Assembly: GCF_035751725.1 (NCBI RefSeq)
Contig: NZ_CP142104.1
Location: forward strand, 4,092,001 to 4,156,000
Direction of reading: 5' to 3'
Origin: Pseudomonas frederiksbergensis
Lineage (GTDB): Bacteria > Pseudomonadota > Gammaproteobacteria > Pseudomonadales > Pseudomonadaceae
Length of the DNA stretch: 64,000 nt
Numbering within the stretch: position 1 is the stretch's first letter; every line of letters starts with the position of its first letter. Under the pieces are notes generated by a model, which was not told the DNA's origin, made no database searches, and saw nothing but the letters and a program-made list of their open reading frames with translations. This document shows, piece by piece, positions 47,893 through 56,879 of the stretch. A program made the position numbers and the translations under genes.

Positions 47893-49734
47893 ATCGAGTA
47901 GCAGGCGGCCTCACAGCCGACGTCCTCTCACACCACCGTACGTACGGTTCCGTATACGGCGGTTCAGGTTATGCGGATAAACCGTTGATCGTCTCCAGTA
48001 TCGAGATCAGCCCAACCCGATCCCACAGCTTCTTCGGCAGCGCCTGATTCATATGTGACGCTCCCGAGTTCTACCATGGACCACGGCCATTGAACGCTGA
48101 TTTGCAGGCCCGCTCTTCTTTGAGCCCCAGGCGTATCAGGCTGCGCGCCCTCGTTGAGGGCCACCTCCATTGACACCATAGGATGCATCGAAGTCTGCGT
48201 CGTACCCACCCGTCCAGCTCCTCAAGTGGTTTTCTGCTCCGGCTGAACTTGAAATAGCCTGCCCAACCGCGCAACACCGGGTTGATTCGTTCGATGATCG
48301 TAGCCATCTTGCAACCCTGTGCTCCTTGCAGCAGCTCTTTGAGCCGGTCGCGCAAGCGATTTAGGCTCATCGACGCCACTTTCAGCCTCGGTTGTTGAGG
48401 CCAGCTCCTCCCATAACCCAGGTAGTCACAGACCCAGGGCCGTGCCACACGGCTTTTCTCTCGATTCAGCGTTAGTTTCAAACGCTGACCCAGGAAGCGA
48501 TGGCCCCGTCGTTCCAACTCTCGGTCGAGTTCGTTGAGCAGGATGTTCGACAGCAACGGCGAGAGCGGGCCGCCTTGCGGCGTCCCCTCCTTCCGTCGGC
48601 TGACGACCCCGCCCGACATGATTCCGGCTTCGAGGTAACGACGGATCAGCCTGAGCACTCGCTTGTCTTCGACTTGACGCTCGACGTAGGCCATCAATAC
48701 ATCGCGGTTGACCCGATCGAAGAATTTCTCCAGATCAAGTTCCACGCACCAGCGGTGGCCCGCCGCCACGTGGGCGCGGGCTGTTTCGATGGCTTGATGA
48801 GCGCTTCTGCCCGGGCGAAAGCCGTAGCTGTAGTCCGAGAACAGAGGGTCGAAGATCGGCGTGAGCTGTTGCAGCAGCGCCTGTTGGATCAGGCGATCCA
48901 CGACACAGGGAATGCCCAACTGCCGCGTTCCACCTTTGGGTTTAGGGATTTCGACGGCGCGCACACCTTGCGGGTGATACTCGCCGGCCAGCAACCGAGC
49001 CTTGAGGATCGGCCAATACTGATTCGTGTAGTCCGCCAATTGCTCCACCGTCATGCCATCGGCACCTGGTTCACCCTTGTTGCTGACCACACGTTGATAC
49101 GCACGCCGCAGGTTGGCGGGTGCAAGCATCCGCTCCATCAGCGTGTCCGGCTCCGCGCTCGTCCACGCCACAGACGCCGCCGATGCCTGCGCACTGCCAG
49201 CCGAAAGCCCTGGATTCCGTCCAGAACTTGGGGTTACAGCCCTCTTGTCGAGAGATTTCTGCTTTTCGGACATTCGACGAGACTCTGACGCCTACCGGCG
49301 GCATAACCTGTTCGGCCCTTCATCATCCCGGTGACGGCGATTACTACGGCTTCAGCTGACTTCTGCACACTCATCCCGTCGCCTCTCGACGCTCGGTAGT
49401 ACAGTGGCAAGCCTGCAGATCTCCGAGGGCAATTCGCGCGACCTTCCTGCTTATGCCTGTCGGATATACGTCGTAGCGCTCCGTGCAAGTATTGGGCTTT
49501 GACGATATGGGCCGTCTTACCCCGCTACGCCGCCTCATCCCCTTCCTGTTCGTCAGGCCAGCATTTTGCCTCGGGCTTCCTTCAGATTCGCAGTCACCCG
49601 CGACACCCTTGCCTCTGGCTAACACTTCCCCTTGCCGGGGGTGTAGAGGACTTTCACCTCCAAGTCACCAGCATGGCCACCATAGCCAAGCTGGTTGTGC
49701 TTACGCGCAACGCGCCATGCCTGGCGCCCCTCAC
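47893..49734 (-). mobile_element. Group II intron (degenerate), inserted behind a terminator
   Basis: On the minus strand the element begins at GTGAGGGGCGCC (49734, near the GUGYG consensus), encodes a maturase, and ends with a domain V-like hairpin GAACCGCCGTATACGG...CCGTACGTACGGTGGTG (about 47925-47965) and a domain VI-like segment ending CTACTCGAT at 47893. It is about 1.84 kb. The 5' end follows directly on the six Ts of a Rho-independent terminator (49735-49760). This site choice and an RT without endonuclease domain are hallmarks of bacterial class C (IIC) introns. The exact 5' and 3' ends are inferred from consensus and should be taken as approximate. Confidence 0.75.
47969..49273 (-). 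pseudogene. ltrA: Group II intron reverse transcriptase/maturase, inactivated
   Basis: Homology spans 47969-49273. The intact part (400 codons) has RT motifs IPKPKGGTRQLGIPCVVDRL, YSYGFRPGRSAHQAI, CVELDLEKFFDRV (first catalytic Asp180) and GTPQGGPLSPLLSNILLNELD. After GHRF (residue 260) the sequence jumps to LGQRLKLTLNREKS: the segment of about 25-30 residues with the YADD catalytic pair is missing in frame. Further, codon 401 is TAG (48071-48073) where related proteins have a second Trp of PWWNSGASHMN; reading through gives NSGASHMNQALPKKLWDRVG up to a TAA at 47969. DNA synthesis should be impossible; maturase function is doubtful. Confidence 0.85.
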
Positions 49735-49760
49735 AAAAAAGGCCCGTACTGGACGGGCCT
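49735..49760 (-). terminator. Rho-independent terminator of the acyltransferase gene; intron insertion site
   Basis: Stem AGGCCCGT/ACGGGCCT, 5-base loop and six Ts on the minus strand, 15 bases after the acyltransferase stop. It is identical over 26 bases to the terminator at 6063-6088. The group II intron begins at the next base. Confidence 0.85.
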
Positions 49761-49774
49761 GCTGAAACTGCAAA

Positions 49775-51751
49775 TCAATCAACTATTCCGATATTATTCT
49801 GCTTCGACCACTCCACAAATCTATTGATGATCAATCGACTGCCATATTCATTGTAATGACGAAAGTCTCGCAACAAGGGCAATCCATTCTTTATCAAACT
49901 GCACGAATTTTCATCGCAGAATAGCGGATTCTGATCGAATACAAAAACCTCAGGATGTTTTGCTGCAACCCTATCAATTACAGCAACAATACCAGCTTGC
50001 TGATTCCTAACCTGTTCCAAAGAAAGCACACAATTGTTTGCGGCGGGGGCGAAAGGACGCGGAAAGCACGTCCTCGGCTCATACATCACTTCGGGCTTAG
50101 GTTTAAAAATTATAGTGGTCACACCATGTTTGTTCATGAAGTCAATTTTCGCATTTAGAAACTCTTCATACCGGGCAGCTAAATCCCCCCCGCCTTTCAA
50201 AGAGTCACCGCTGATCATATCCTGCTCTCGCCCATCTGCACCGAGCCTGGGCCAAAGCTCGTTAATAATCGCGAATTTAATTGACGGGTTCTCCGTAACG
50301 ATTTGCTCTTGCATGTCACAGTCGATTTGATAACCGCCGGGCTGGCAAGATCCATACGAGAGAATGTTTTGCCTAGACAAATTCGCATCTTCGACCAGGC
50401 CGCCATATAAATGATTAGCATAGCTATTTCCGATTAGAATAACCGTGGGAGGCCCTACTTCTTCCTGTGAACAAAAATAACGAAACGTCGGCGCATACAA
50501 GGAAACGCAAAGTTCGTTTTTCGTGTATTTCCAGGTCGGACCAACCATGAGCTTACTCAACGCCTCCTGATCTATCGCTGCCGCGCGCCAAGGTACTCCG
50601 TTCGTTCGCGCCGCGTACCAGCCAAATACCCCAACACCAATCATTGAAAGCACTAAACCTACAGATATGTATGCTTTCTTGGAAAACCTTAGTGGCTTCT
50701 CGACAAAGAAGTATGTTGCAGACGCCAGCAATAAACAAAACACCACCGCCGCGATCCTAACAAGCAACGATGGCTCCTCACCAAGGGCAATATTTGCGAA
50801 CGACAGGACAGGCCAATGCCAAAGATAGAAAGGAAAACTAACCAACCCAAAAAATTTAGCTGCGGGACAAGCCAAAATTTTTTGATTTAGCCACCCCTGT
50901 TGGGTTGAAGCAATAATCAACCATGCACCAAACACTGGGAGCACGGCCCAATATCCGGGAAATGTCGCTCCCTCTTTAGCGAATGCATAAGAGGCAACGA
51001 TCAGGGCCAGCCCTAGCCATGAACAAAATGAATGAGCTTTCCATCCATTCCTGGACATATATGCAAGCAGAGCCCCCATGGCCAGCTCCCAGAACCTGAA
51101 AAATGGCAGGTAAAAGGCAGCCACTTGGTTGGTCTTGATAACCATAATCGAAGCTACTAGAGACACGACAATCGATAAAATCAGGAAACCGCCAAAAAAC
51201 CGACCTGTGCGCCACAGCAGTACCACAGCAATCGGCCAAACAATGTAGAACTGCTCTTCTACACCCAGCGACCACAAGTGCAATAACGGTTTAGTAATCG
51301 ACGAAACATCAAAGTAACCACTTTCCCTAAAAAAACCTATATTAGATACAAAGCCCGCCCCTAGAGCTGCTTGCTTTCCAAGCTGTGCATATTCGTTGGG
51401 AAAAAGAGCAAACCATCCAAAAAACAGACACACCACCATCACTAGAACAAGCGAAGGAAATATCCTTCTAATTCGACGATGATAAAAATCAATAATACTA
51501 AAACTCCCAGACGCCACCGTCTTGTAAATATTCGCAGAGATCAAATAACCAGAAATTACAAAAAAAACGTCAACACCTGTGAACCCACCCACAATAAGTG
51601 TTGGAAATGCGTGATACAACACCACACCCAAAACGGCAATAGCACGAAGACCGTCAATATCGCCGCGATAGGCCAGATGTGATGGCGGGATTATGTCTTT
51701 GACTGAAGTTGCAGAGTCAGCCTTTGATATTGAAGACTCAGCCTTTGACAT
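49775..51751 (-). CDS. OafA/YrhL-type acyltransferase with SGNH domain
   Basis: A 658-residue O-acetyltransferase. Residues about 25-370 form an acyltransferase-3 domain with about ten membrane helices: YRGDIDGLRAIAVLGVVLYHA, DVFFVISGYLIS, FYHRRIRRIFPSL and KPLLHLWSLGVEEQFYIVWP. Residues about 410-658 are a periplasmic SGNH domain with IGNSYANHLYGG (Ser in GNSY) and the end RDFRHYNEYGSRLI (His). Such enzymes transfer acetyl groups to O-antigen or other glycans. AT-rich composition suggests horizontal origin. The ATG at 51751 follows GGAGCGGAATTG; the upstream frame has no ribosome site. Confidence 0.9.
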   Translation of the reverse strand: MSKAESSISKADSATSVKDIIPPSHLAYRGDIDGLRAIAVLGVVLYHAFPTLIVGGFTGVDVFFVISGYLISANIYKTVASGSFSIIDFYHRRIRRIFPSLVLVMVVCLFFGWFALFPNEYAQLGKQAALGAGFVSNIGFFRESGYFDVSSITKPLLHLWSLGVEEQFYIVWPIAVVLLWRTGRFFGGFLILSIVVSLVASIMVIKTNQVAAFYLPFFRFWELAMGALLAYMSRNGWKAHSFCSWLGLALIVASYAFAKEGATFPGYWAVLPVFGAWLIIASTQQGWLNQKILACPAAKFFGLVSFPFYLWHWPVLSFANIALGEEPSLLVRIAAVVFCLLLASATYFFVEKPLRFSKKAYISVGLVLSMIGVGVFGWYAARTNGVPWRAAAIDQEALSKLMVGPTWKYTKNELCVSLYAPTFRYFCSQEEVGPPTVILIGNSYANHLYGGLVEDANLSRQNILSYGSCQPGGYQIDCDMQEQIVTENPSIKFAIINELWPRLGADGREQDMISGDSLKGGGDLAARYEEFLNAKIDFMNKHGVTTIIFKPKPEVMYEPRTCFPRPFAPAANNCVLSLEQVRNQQAGIVAVIDRVAAKHPEVFVFDQNPLFCDENSCSLIKNGLPLLRDFRHYNEYGSRLIINRFVEWSKQNNIGIVD

Positions 51752-52275
51752 CAATTCCGCTCCATCCAGTGCATAGCAGAGAGATGGCGCATAGGGTCCT
51801 GACGCTGCCGTCCCCCGCGTACCACGTTGATAAGATAACCAAACCAAAAACCAGCACGATCATGTGTTTTCTCATTAATTTTTTTGTCAACTCACATGGC
51901 AGAGCCAACCCGGCAGCTTGGACGGAGCCACGCCCTACTACAGAGAAGCCCGGTAGCTGATCTGAGTAGGCTTTAGACAAGGGTGGTATTGCCTTCACTC
52001 CAACAGGACCAAGCCCTGCGCCCAATAAGAGGTGTGGATAGCCGAAACCATGAAATCTCACCACCTGCTTCTGCCTTGCGAGCTTTGCCCCTAAGCGTAC
52101 CGATCAGCATGTGGCACTACGTTTTTAGGTTATGATCATACCTTTCCCCAGGCAAAAAAAGCCATCCCTACCACACTTCGGTTGTCAATCCATTGGTGAT
52201 AGCATGCCTTTTGGGCTCCATCTGAAAGCGATCACAAGTAAATAAAATAGGTCACACAACGATAAGAGTGCGCAA
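51752..52275. other. Intergenic region of about 520 bases with no recognised gene
   Basis: Between the divergent acyltransferase and methyltransferase genes. An open minus-strand frame of 108 codons (51738-52064, MVRFHGFGYPHLLLGAGLGP...) has no ribosome site and overlaps the acyltransferase start, so I do not call it. The right half, up to 52275, is AT-rich and probably carries promoters for both genes. The central part (about 51890-52080) is richer in GC and could be a remnant of a mobile element, but no terminal repeats were found. Confidence 0.45.
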
Positions 52276-53346
52276 ATGAATTTATTCGACATGGCTAATC
52301 GTAAAGATGAAATTCTAAGAATTACCGACAAAGTCACACTCGCGAAGCTCAAGCTTCCGAGCGGGGATGAATGGCGCGCATTACGAGTTCAAGCCGATGA
52401 CAAGCCACAGATTTCAGTTTCTGAAGTTATCAGGTGGTATCCGTTTTCTACGCGTGCCGAAACGATCGGCTGGTATGCGCGTACGGATCGAGGTGAAGCC
52501 AGCTTAGATGTGCAACTCATGGTGGGCGACCTGATCATCAGCACCACAACCATTCCAATAAACCATGACCCCAAAACGGTTTCGATACCGTGGCCACTTT
52601 CGCATATCGCTATCAACCCAGCCACGTCACTGGTAATGAGATTCAATTTATTGAAGGGCCAAAATGCCGATCTCATGATCAATCGTTGCCTAAATAGATC
52701 GGACTTAACCTCTATAGCGAAAGGAAACGGAATAGAAGTTGGCCCGGGACCAAAACCACAAATCATCAACAGAGAAGGAGTTCATGTTAAATACGTAGAA
52801 GAAATGTCCTCGGGCGAATGGAAGCATCTATACGACAAAGGCGGCCAATATGAATCCGACAGCGCAGATTGGTCCAACCATATAGTAGGAAAGGCGGCAG
52901 CGCTACCGTGCGAAGATGAATCCTTAGACTTTATATTCTCAAGCCATGTATTTGAACACCTAGCCAATCCTATCGGGCATCTGGCTCATTGGGCATCAAA
53001 ACTAAAAGTGGGTGGCGTGATTCTTTCGGTTGTGCCGGACATTGCAGGTACGAAAGACTACCGGCACAAGCCAAGCTCTCTCGAAGAGATGCTAGCGGAA
53101 TATAAAGATGATATATGGGAACCCTCCGCTATGCATTATGAGCGCTGGGCAAGCACAAGGGGCAATTGGGAAGGACGCGTAAAAGAGGCAATTGAAGAGA
53201 AGAGATCTATACACGTACACTTCTACACGCGTGAAAACACGGCAGCACTATTGGATTACGCAGTTTCTAAACTTTCATTTGAATCATTTCATATCAAACA
53301 CACTCCCAATCACAGGGATTTTTATTGGATACTGATAAAACGATAG
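52276..53346 (+). CDS. SAM-dependent methyltransferase-domain protein with unknown N-terminal part
   Basis: A 356-residue protein. Residues about 1-155 are a beta-rich region without recognised motifs (SEVIRWYPFSTRAETIGWYARTDRG). From about 165 there is a type-11 methyltransferase half: VGKAAALPCEDESLDFIFSSHVFEHLANP (motif like LPF.D.sFD.v.s..vleH), then KLKVGGVILSVVPDIAGTKDY and FYTRENTAALLDYA. A GxGxG SAM loop is not obvious; VKYVEEMSSGEWKHLY stands at its place. Family by motif; substrate unknown. It is AT-rich, the sole plus-strand gene of this stretch, and likely to be horizontally acquired with the acyltransferase. Confidence 0.78.
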   Translation: MNLFDMANRKDEILRITDKVTLAKLKLPSGDEWRALRVQADDKPQISVSEVIRWYPFSTRAETIGWYARTDRGEASLDVQLMVGDLIISTTTIPINHDPKTVSIPWPLSHIAINPATSLVMRFNLLKGQNADLMINRCLNRSDLTSIAKGNGIEVGPGPKPQIINREGVHVKYVEEMSSGEWKHLYDKGGQYESDSADWSNHIVGKAAALPCEDESLDFIFSSHVFEHLANPIGHLAHWASKLKVGGVILSVVPDIAGTKDYRHKPSSLEEMLAEYKDDIWEPSAMHYERWASTRGNWEGRVKEAIEEKRSIHVHFYTRENTAALLDYAVSKLSFESFHIKHTPNHRDFYWILIKR

Positions 53347-53414
53347 AACCTTCAAAAAGCTTGCTTTAAAGCGTTGCTTTTCCCATATAGTTCACGCACA
53401 TCTTCAGCTGTATA

Positions 53415-53447
53415 GGAAAGGTACGAGAACTTACTCGTAGCCTTTCC
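53415..53447. terminator. Hairpin after the methyltransferase gene
   Basis: GGAAAGGTACGAG pairs with CTCGTAGCCTTTCC around AACTTA, a 13-bp stem with one bulged base, about 70 bases after the stop codon. No T tract follows, so it is only a possible terminator. Confidence 0.4.
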
Positions 53448-53534
53448 ATGGACATCCCGGAGCGTTTTGGCGTATCGCTGAACAGCCAGTTCTAGCTGCC
53501 GATGAGCAACAGTCGGACCGACTCATTCGGGGCT

Positions 53535-53702
53535 TCAACGGCGAGTAATCAATCCCTGCCGGGCCACGCGGGTCAGTTGCCGAATCATTTCGGGTGCGTC
53601 CGTGGCATTCGGCGACTGGATCACCGCCAGGTCGAAACTGTCATTGGCGAAGCGCGCCAGGGATTCACCGTCTTCGACAAACTGGATCAGGAAGGCTGCC
53701 GG
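53535..53702 (-). pseudogene. Truncated second copy of the 5549-5857 gene
   Basis: The last 56 codons and stop of the hypothetical gene at 5549-5857 recur here, ending QGLITRR. The last 100 bases before the break are identical and the rest differ at only about a dozen positions. The copy is cut exactly at the left end of the IS3-family element (53703), and its 5' part is not found on the other side of the element, where the rpsA terminator begins at once. It is therefore a remnant, probably left by an IS-associated deletion. Confidence 0.85.
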
Positions 53703-53733
53703 TGTCTAGCCCTGAAATAGGTCTACACCTGTT

Positions 53734-54620
53734 TCACCCTAACGCCCGATGCATCGCATCGGGCGTTTTGTATTTCAAAGACAGGTGTGGACGCTCACGG
53801 TTGTAGATCGATACTGACTCGCTGACCATCTTCTTCGCCTGCGTTAAATCCTGTGGCCGCTGGAGCAAAAGCTCTGTCTTCAATATCCCGTTGACCCGCT
53901 CTGCCAAGGCATTTTGGTAGCAGTCATAGCCATCCGTCATCGAACACCTGATGCCGTGTTTCGCATGCAACTCCTGATACATCCCCGAGCAATACCTGGC
54001 TGCCTCTGTCTGAGTGATGTACCAGCGGCTGCACGGTTTGACGCTGACTCACTGCTCGACGCAGCGCATGCGCTACCGATTCGGTGTGCAGGCTTTCATG
54101 GACGTGATAGCCCACGATCTTTCGTGAAAAAGCATCCGTCACAAGGCTCAAATAGGCCACACCTTCCTGAGTGAGCAGATAGGTGATGTCAGCCACCCAG
54201 ACTTGTTCCGGGCCGCTGGGAATAACTTGATCAGGGCCGGGTTTGAGCAGGTTTGGATGACGCCGAAAGCGGTGATGGCTGTCGGTTGTCTTGTGATACG
54301 CCCGCTTGCGGGCTACCAATAAACGCCTCTCGCGCAGAATTGAAAACAGGCGGTCTCGACCCACTTGCAGCTCATGCTGCGGCTGGCAATGCAGCAAATA
54401 ATGCAACTTTCAGGTACCCAAACGCGGCTGCCGCTGACGTTTTTGCTGAACGAAATCGGCAACTTTCTGATCCTGAACCAGACGAGCAGCATCGGCGCGA
54501 TTGCGTTTGTAGTACGCCTGGCGGCTTATCCCCATGAACTGGCAAGCCCTGCTGATGCTCAGGTTTTGGATTCGCTTTTGCGCGAGGACTTGCCGGGACG
54601 CTTTTTTACGACAGAGAGAC
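53734..54620 (-). pseudogene. IS3-family transposase OrfB, interrupted
   Basis: DDE integrase-type transposase in pieces. Motifs seen are YYKRNRADAARLVQDQKVAD, VWVADITYLLTQEGVAYLSL (first Asp), VHHSDRGSQ (second Asp) and YQNALAERVNGILKTE (Glu). The frame is broken twice: a TGA in RQPRLGT*KLHYLL (near 54407), where related elements have an Arg codon, and one extra G near 53984 in CAGGTATTGCTCGG that shifts DRGSQ out of frame with the C-terminal MYQELHAKHG part. OrfB would normally be made by a -1 shift on AAAAAAG (54601-54607) in orfA. No active transposase can be made. Confidence 0.82.
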
Positions 54621-54960
54621 CGTAGTCATTTTTCAAGACGTCCACGACAGCTTCGAAAAACTGCGCTTTCTGATTGGACAGCGCCAACTGTTCTTCAAGC
54701 TCTTTGATGCGTTGCTCTGGCGTTAATGGTCGGTTTTTGTCGGGCATAGACCCCATCCTCGGCGAGCCAATGTAGGTGCCTGGGCTCCAATCCTGCCGAC
54801 CGTGTTTGCGTAACCACGTCAGAACAGTCGTTTTGCCTTGGATCCCGTAGCGCTCCTGAGCCTCTTTATAACTCAGCTCGCCTTTTTCGACCTGATCAAC
54901 GACCGATAATTTAAAGGTCAACGTGTAGTCGCGCTGACTGCGCCTTTTTACTGATTCCAT
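54559..54960 (-). CDS. IS3-family transposase OrfA
   Basis: A 133-residue protein with an N-terminal helix-turn-helix (TLTFKLSVVDQVEKGELSYK, EAQERYGIQGKTTVLTWLRK) and a C-terminal leucine-zipper-like helix (TPEQRIKELEEQLALSNQKA) with FFEAVVDVLKNDYG. It binds the ends of the element and pairs with OrfB. A slippery AAAAAAG lies near its end (54601-54607). The frame is intact although orfB is broken. Confidence 0.87.
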   Translation of the reverse strand: MESVKRRSQRDYTLTFKLSVVDQVEKGELSYKEAQERYGIQGKTTVLTWLRKHGRQDWSPGTYIGSPRMGSMPDKNRPLTPEQRIKELEEQLALSNQKAQFFEAVVDVLKNDYGLSVVKKRPGKSSRKSESKT

Positions 54961-55022
54961 TACGTCCTCCTGAAAAGCAGATCAGAAGGTGTAAACCTTA
55001 TTCAGGACGGGACACGCACCAC

Positions 55023-55051
55023 AAAAAAGGGCGACCGAAGTCGCCCTTTTT
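55023..55051 (-). terminator. Rho-independent terminator of rpsA
   Basis: Stem GGGCGAC/GTCGCCC with a 4-base loop flanked by six As and five Ts, 17 bases after the rpsA stop. The flanking A and T tracts let it work from both strands. Confidence 0.88.
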
Positions 55052-55067
55052 CATGGTCTGACAGAAC

Positions 55068-56759
55068 TCAGTTCTGCTTTTCCATCTGTGCACGCAGCAG
55101 GTCGCCCAGAGTGGTAGGACCAGCAGCAATGTCAGTAGCTGGCTTGTCGCGCAGGCTCTGGATTGCTTCTTTCTCTTCAGCGTCGTCTTTCGACTTGATG
55201 GAGAGCTGGATTACGCGGCTCTTGCGGTCAACGCTGATGATCTTGGCTTCTACTTCTTCGCCTTCCTTCAGGACGTTGCGCGCGTCTTCAACGCGGTCAC
55301 GGCTGATTTCGGAGGCTTTCAGAGTCGCTTCGATATCGTCGGCCAGGGTGATGATGGCGCCTTTGGCGTCAACTTCTTTCACGATGCCCTTAACGATTGC
55401 GCCTTTGTCGTTCTCTTGGACGTACTCGGAGAACGGATCGCTTTCCAGTTGCTTGATACCCAGGGAGATGCGCTCGCGCTCTGGGTCAACCGACAGGATA
55501 ACGGTGTCCAGCTCGTCGCCCTTCTTGAAGCGGCGTACGGCTTCTTCGCCCACTTCGTTCCAGGAGATGTCGGACAGGTGAACCAGGCCGTCGATGCCAC
55601 CATCCAGACCAATGAAGATACCGAAATCGGTGATCGACTTGATGGTGCCGGAGATCTTATCGCCCTTGTTGAACTGGCCAGAGAAGTCTTCCCATGGGTT
55701 GGACTTGCACTGCTTGATGCCGAGGGAGATACGACGACGCTCTTCGTCGATGTCCAGGACCATGACTTCCACTTCGTCGCCGACTTGTACGACTTTCGAA
55801 GGGTGGATGTTCTTGTTGGTCCAGTCCATTTCGGAAACGTGTACCAGGCCTTCAACGCCTTCTTCCAGCTCAGCGAAGCAGCCGTAGTCGGTGAGGTTGG
55901 TAACACGAGCGGTGACGCGGGTGCCTTCTGGATAACGGGCTTTGATAGCGACCCATGGATCTTCACCCAGTTGCTTGAGGCCCAGGGAAACACGATTGCG
56001 CTCGCGATCGTACTTCAGAACCTTGACATCGATCTCGTCGCCAACGTTGACGATTTCCGAAGGATGCTTGATACGCTTCCAGGCCATGTCGGTGATGTGC
56101 AGCAGGCCATCGACGCCACCCAGATCGACGAATGCGCCGTAATCGGTGAGGTTCTTGACGATACCCTTGACCTGCTGGCCTTCCTGCAGCGATTCCAGCA
56201 GAGCTTCACGCTCGGCGGAGTTCTCGGCTTCCAGGACACTGCGACGGGAAACGACAACGTTGTTGCGCTTCTGGTCCAGCTTGATGACCTTGAATTCCAG
56301 CTCTTTGCCTTCCAGGTGCGTGGTGTCGCGCACTGGACGGACGTCAACCAGGGAACCTGGCAGGAACGCACGGATGCCGTTAACGTCGACAGTGAAGCCG
56401 CCTTTAACCTTACCGTTGATAACGCCCTTGACCACTTCCTCAGCTGCGAAGGCCGCTTCCAGAACGATCCAGCATTCAGCGCGCTTGGCTTTTTCACGGG
56501 ACAGCTTGGTTTCACCGAAGCCATCTTCAACCGAATCCAACGCCACGTGAACTTCGTCACCAACGTTGATGTTCAGTTCGCCAGCGTCGTTGTAGAACTG
56601 CTCAAGCGGGATCAGCGCTTCAGACTTCAGACCAGCGTGTACGGTTACCCAGCGAGCCTGGTAATCGATATCAACGATAACGCCGGTGATGATGGAGCCT
56701 GCCTGAAGGTTCAGGGTTTTCAAGCTTTCTTCAAAGAGTTCCGCAAAGCTTTCGCTCAT
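55068..56759 (-). CDS. rpsA: 30S ribosomal protein S1
   Basis: A 563-residue protein with six S1 RNA-binding repeats, for example [60 protein letters not shown] and [20 protein letters not shown]. Length is close to the E. coli protein (557). It carries mRNA to the 30S subunit. ACAGGAATTAAA precedes the ATG. Codon use is strongly biased, as in highly expressed genes. Confidence 0.97.
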   Translation of the reverse strand: MSESFAELFEESLKTLNLQAGSIITGVIVDIDYQARWVTVHAGLKSEALIPLEQFYNDAGELNINVGDEVHVALDSVEDGFGETKLSREKAKRAECWIVLEAAFAAEEVVKGVINGKVKGGFTVDVNGIRAFLPGSLVDVRPVRDTTHLEGKELEFKVIKLDQKRNNVVVSRRSVLEAENSAEREALLESLQEGQQVKGIVKNLTDYGAFVDLGGVDGLLHITDMAWKRIKHPSEIVNVGDEIDVKVLKYDRERNRVSLGLKQLGEDPWVAIKARYPEGTRVTARVTNLTDYGCFAELEEGVEGLVHVSEMDWTNKNIHPSKVVQVGDEVEVMVLDIDEERRRISLGIKQCKSNPWEDFSGQFNKGDKISGTIKSITDFGIFIGLDGGIDGLVHLSDISWNEVGEEAVRRFKKGDELDTVILSVDPERERISLGIKQLESDPFSEYVQENDKGAIVKGIVKEVDAKGAIITLADDIEATLKASEISRDRVEDARNVLKEGEEVEAKIISVDRKSRVIQLSIKSKDDAEEKEAIQSLRDKPATDIAAGPTTLGDLLRAQMEKQN

Positions 56760-56835
56760 TTTAATTCCTGTTGATTAGGGCGAAGTAAACGCCCATCTCC
56801 ACACCCCAGACGATGTGGGTTAGTTTCATATATAA

Positions 56836-56875
56836 GAAGCACCGCAGGACTATGACTGGTCCCCTGCGGAGCTTC
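56836..56875 (-). terminator. Hairpin between cmk and rpsA
   Basis: On the minus strand GAAGCTCCGCAGG pairs with CCTGCGGTGCTTC around about 14 bases, followed by TTATATATG. It lies just after the cmk stop and upstream of rpsA. It may act as terminator or attenuator for the cmk transcript, or as part of the rpsA leader. Confidence 0.6.
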
Positions 56876-56879
56876 CTGG

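Larger units (their letters stand above)
53703..55014 (-). mobile_element. IS3-family insertion sequence (degenerate)
   Basis: A 1312-base element bounded by imperfect 27-base inverted repeats: TGTCTAGCCCTGAAATAGG at 53703 and, inverted at 55014, TGTCCCGTCCTGAATAAGG; 21 of 27 positions match. It carries orfA and a damaged orfB with a DDE core. Expected 3-4 base target duplications are not seen (CGG on the left, CGC on the right), which fits a deletion next to the element. The element lies directly next to the rpsA terminator. Confidence 0.85.

Noticed and set aside
51738..52064. A 108-codon minus-strand frame upstream of the acyltransferase
   Set aside because: No ribosome site, overlaps the acyltransferase start region, and no recognised domain; described only as intergenic DNA.
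55416..56774. A 452-codon plus-strand frame antisense to rpsA
   Set aside because: Shadow frame arising from the biased codon use of rpsA; no motif and no ribosome site.
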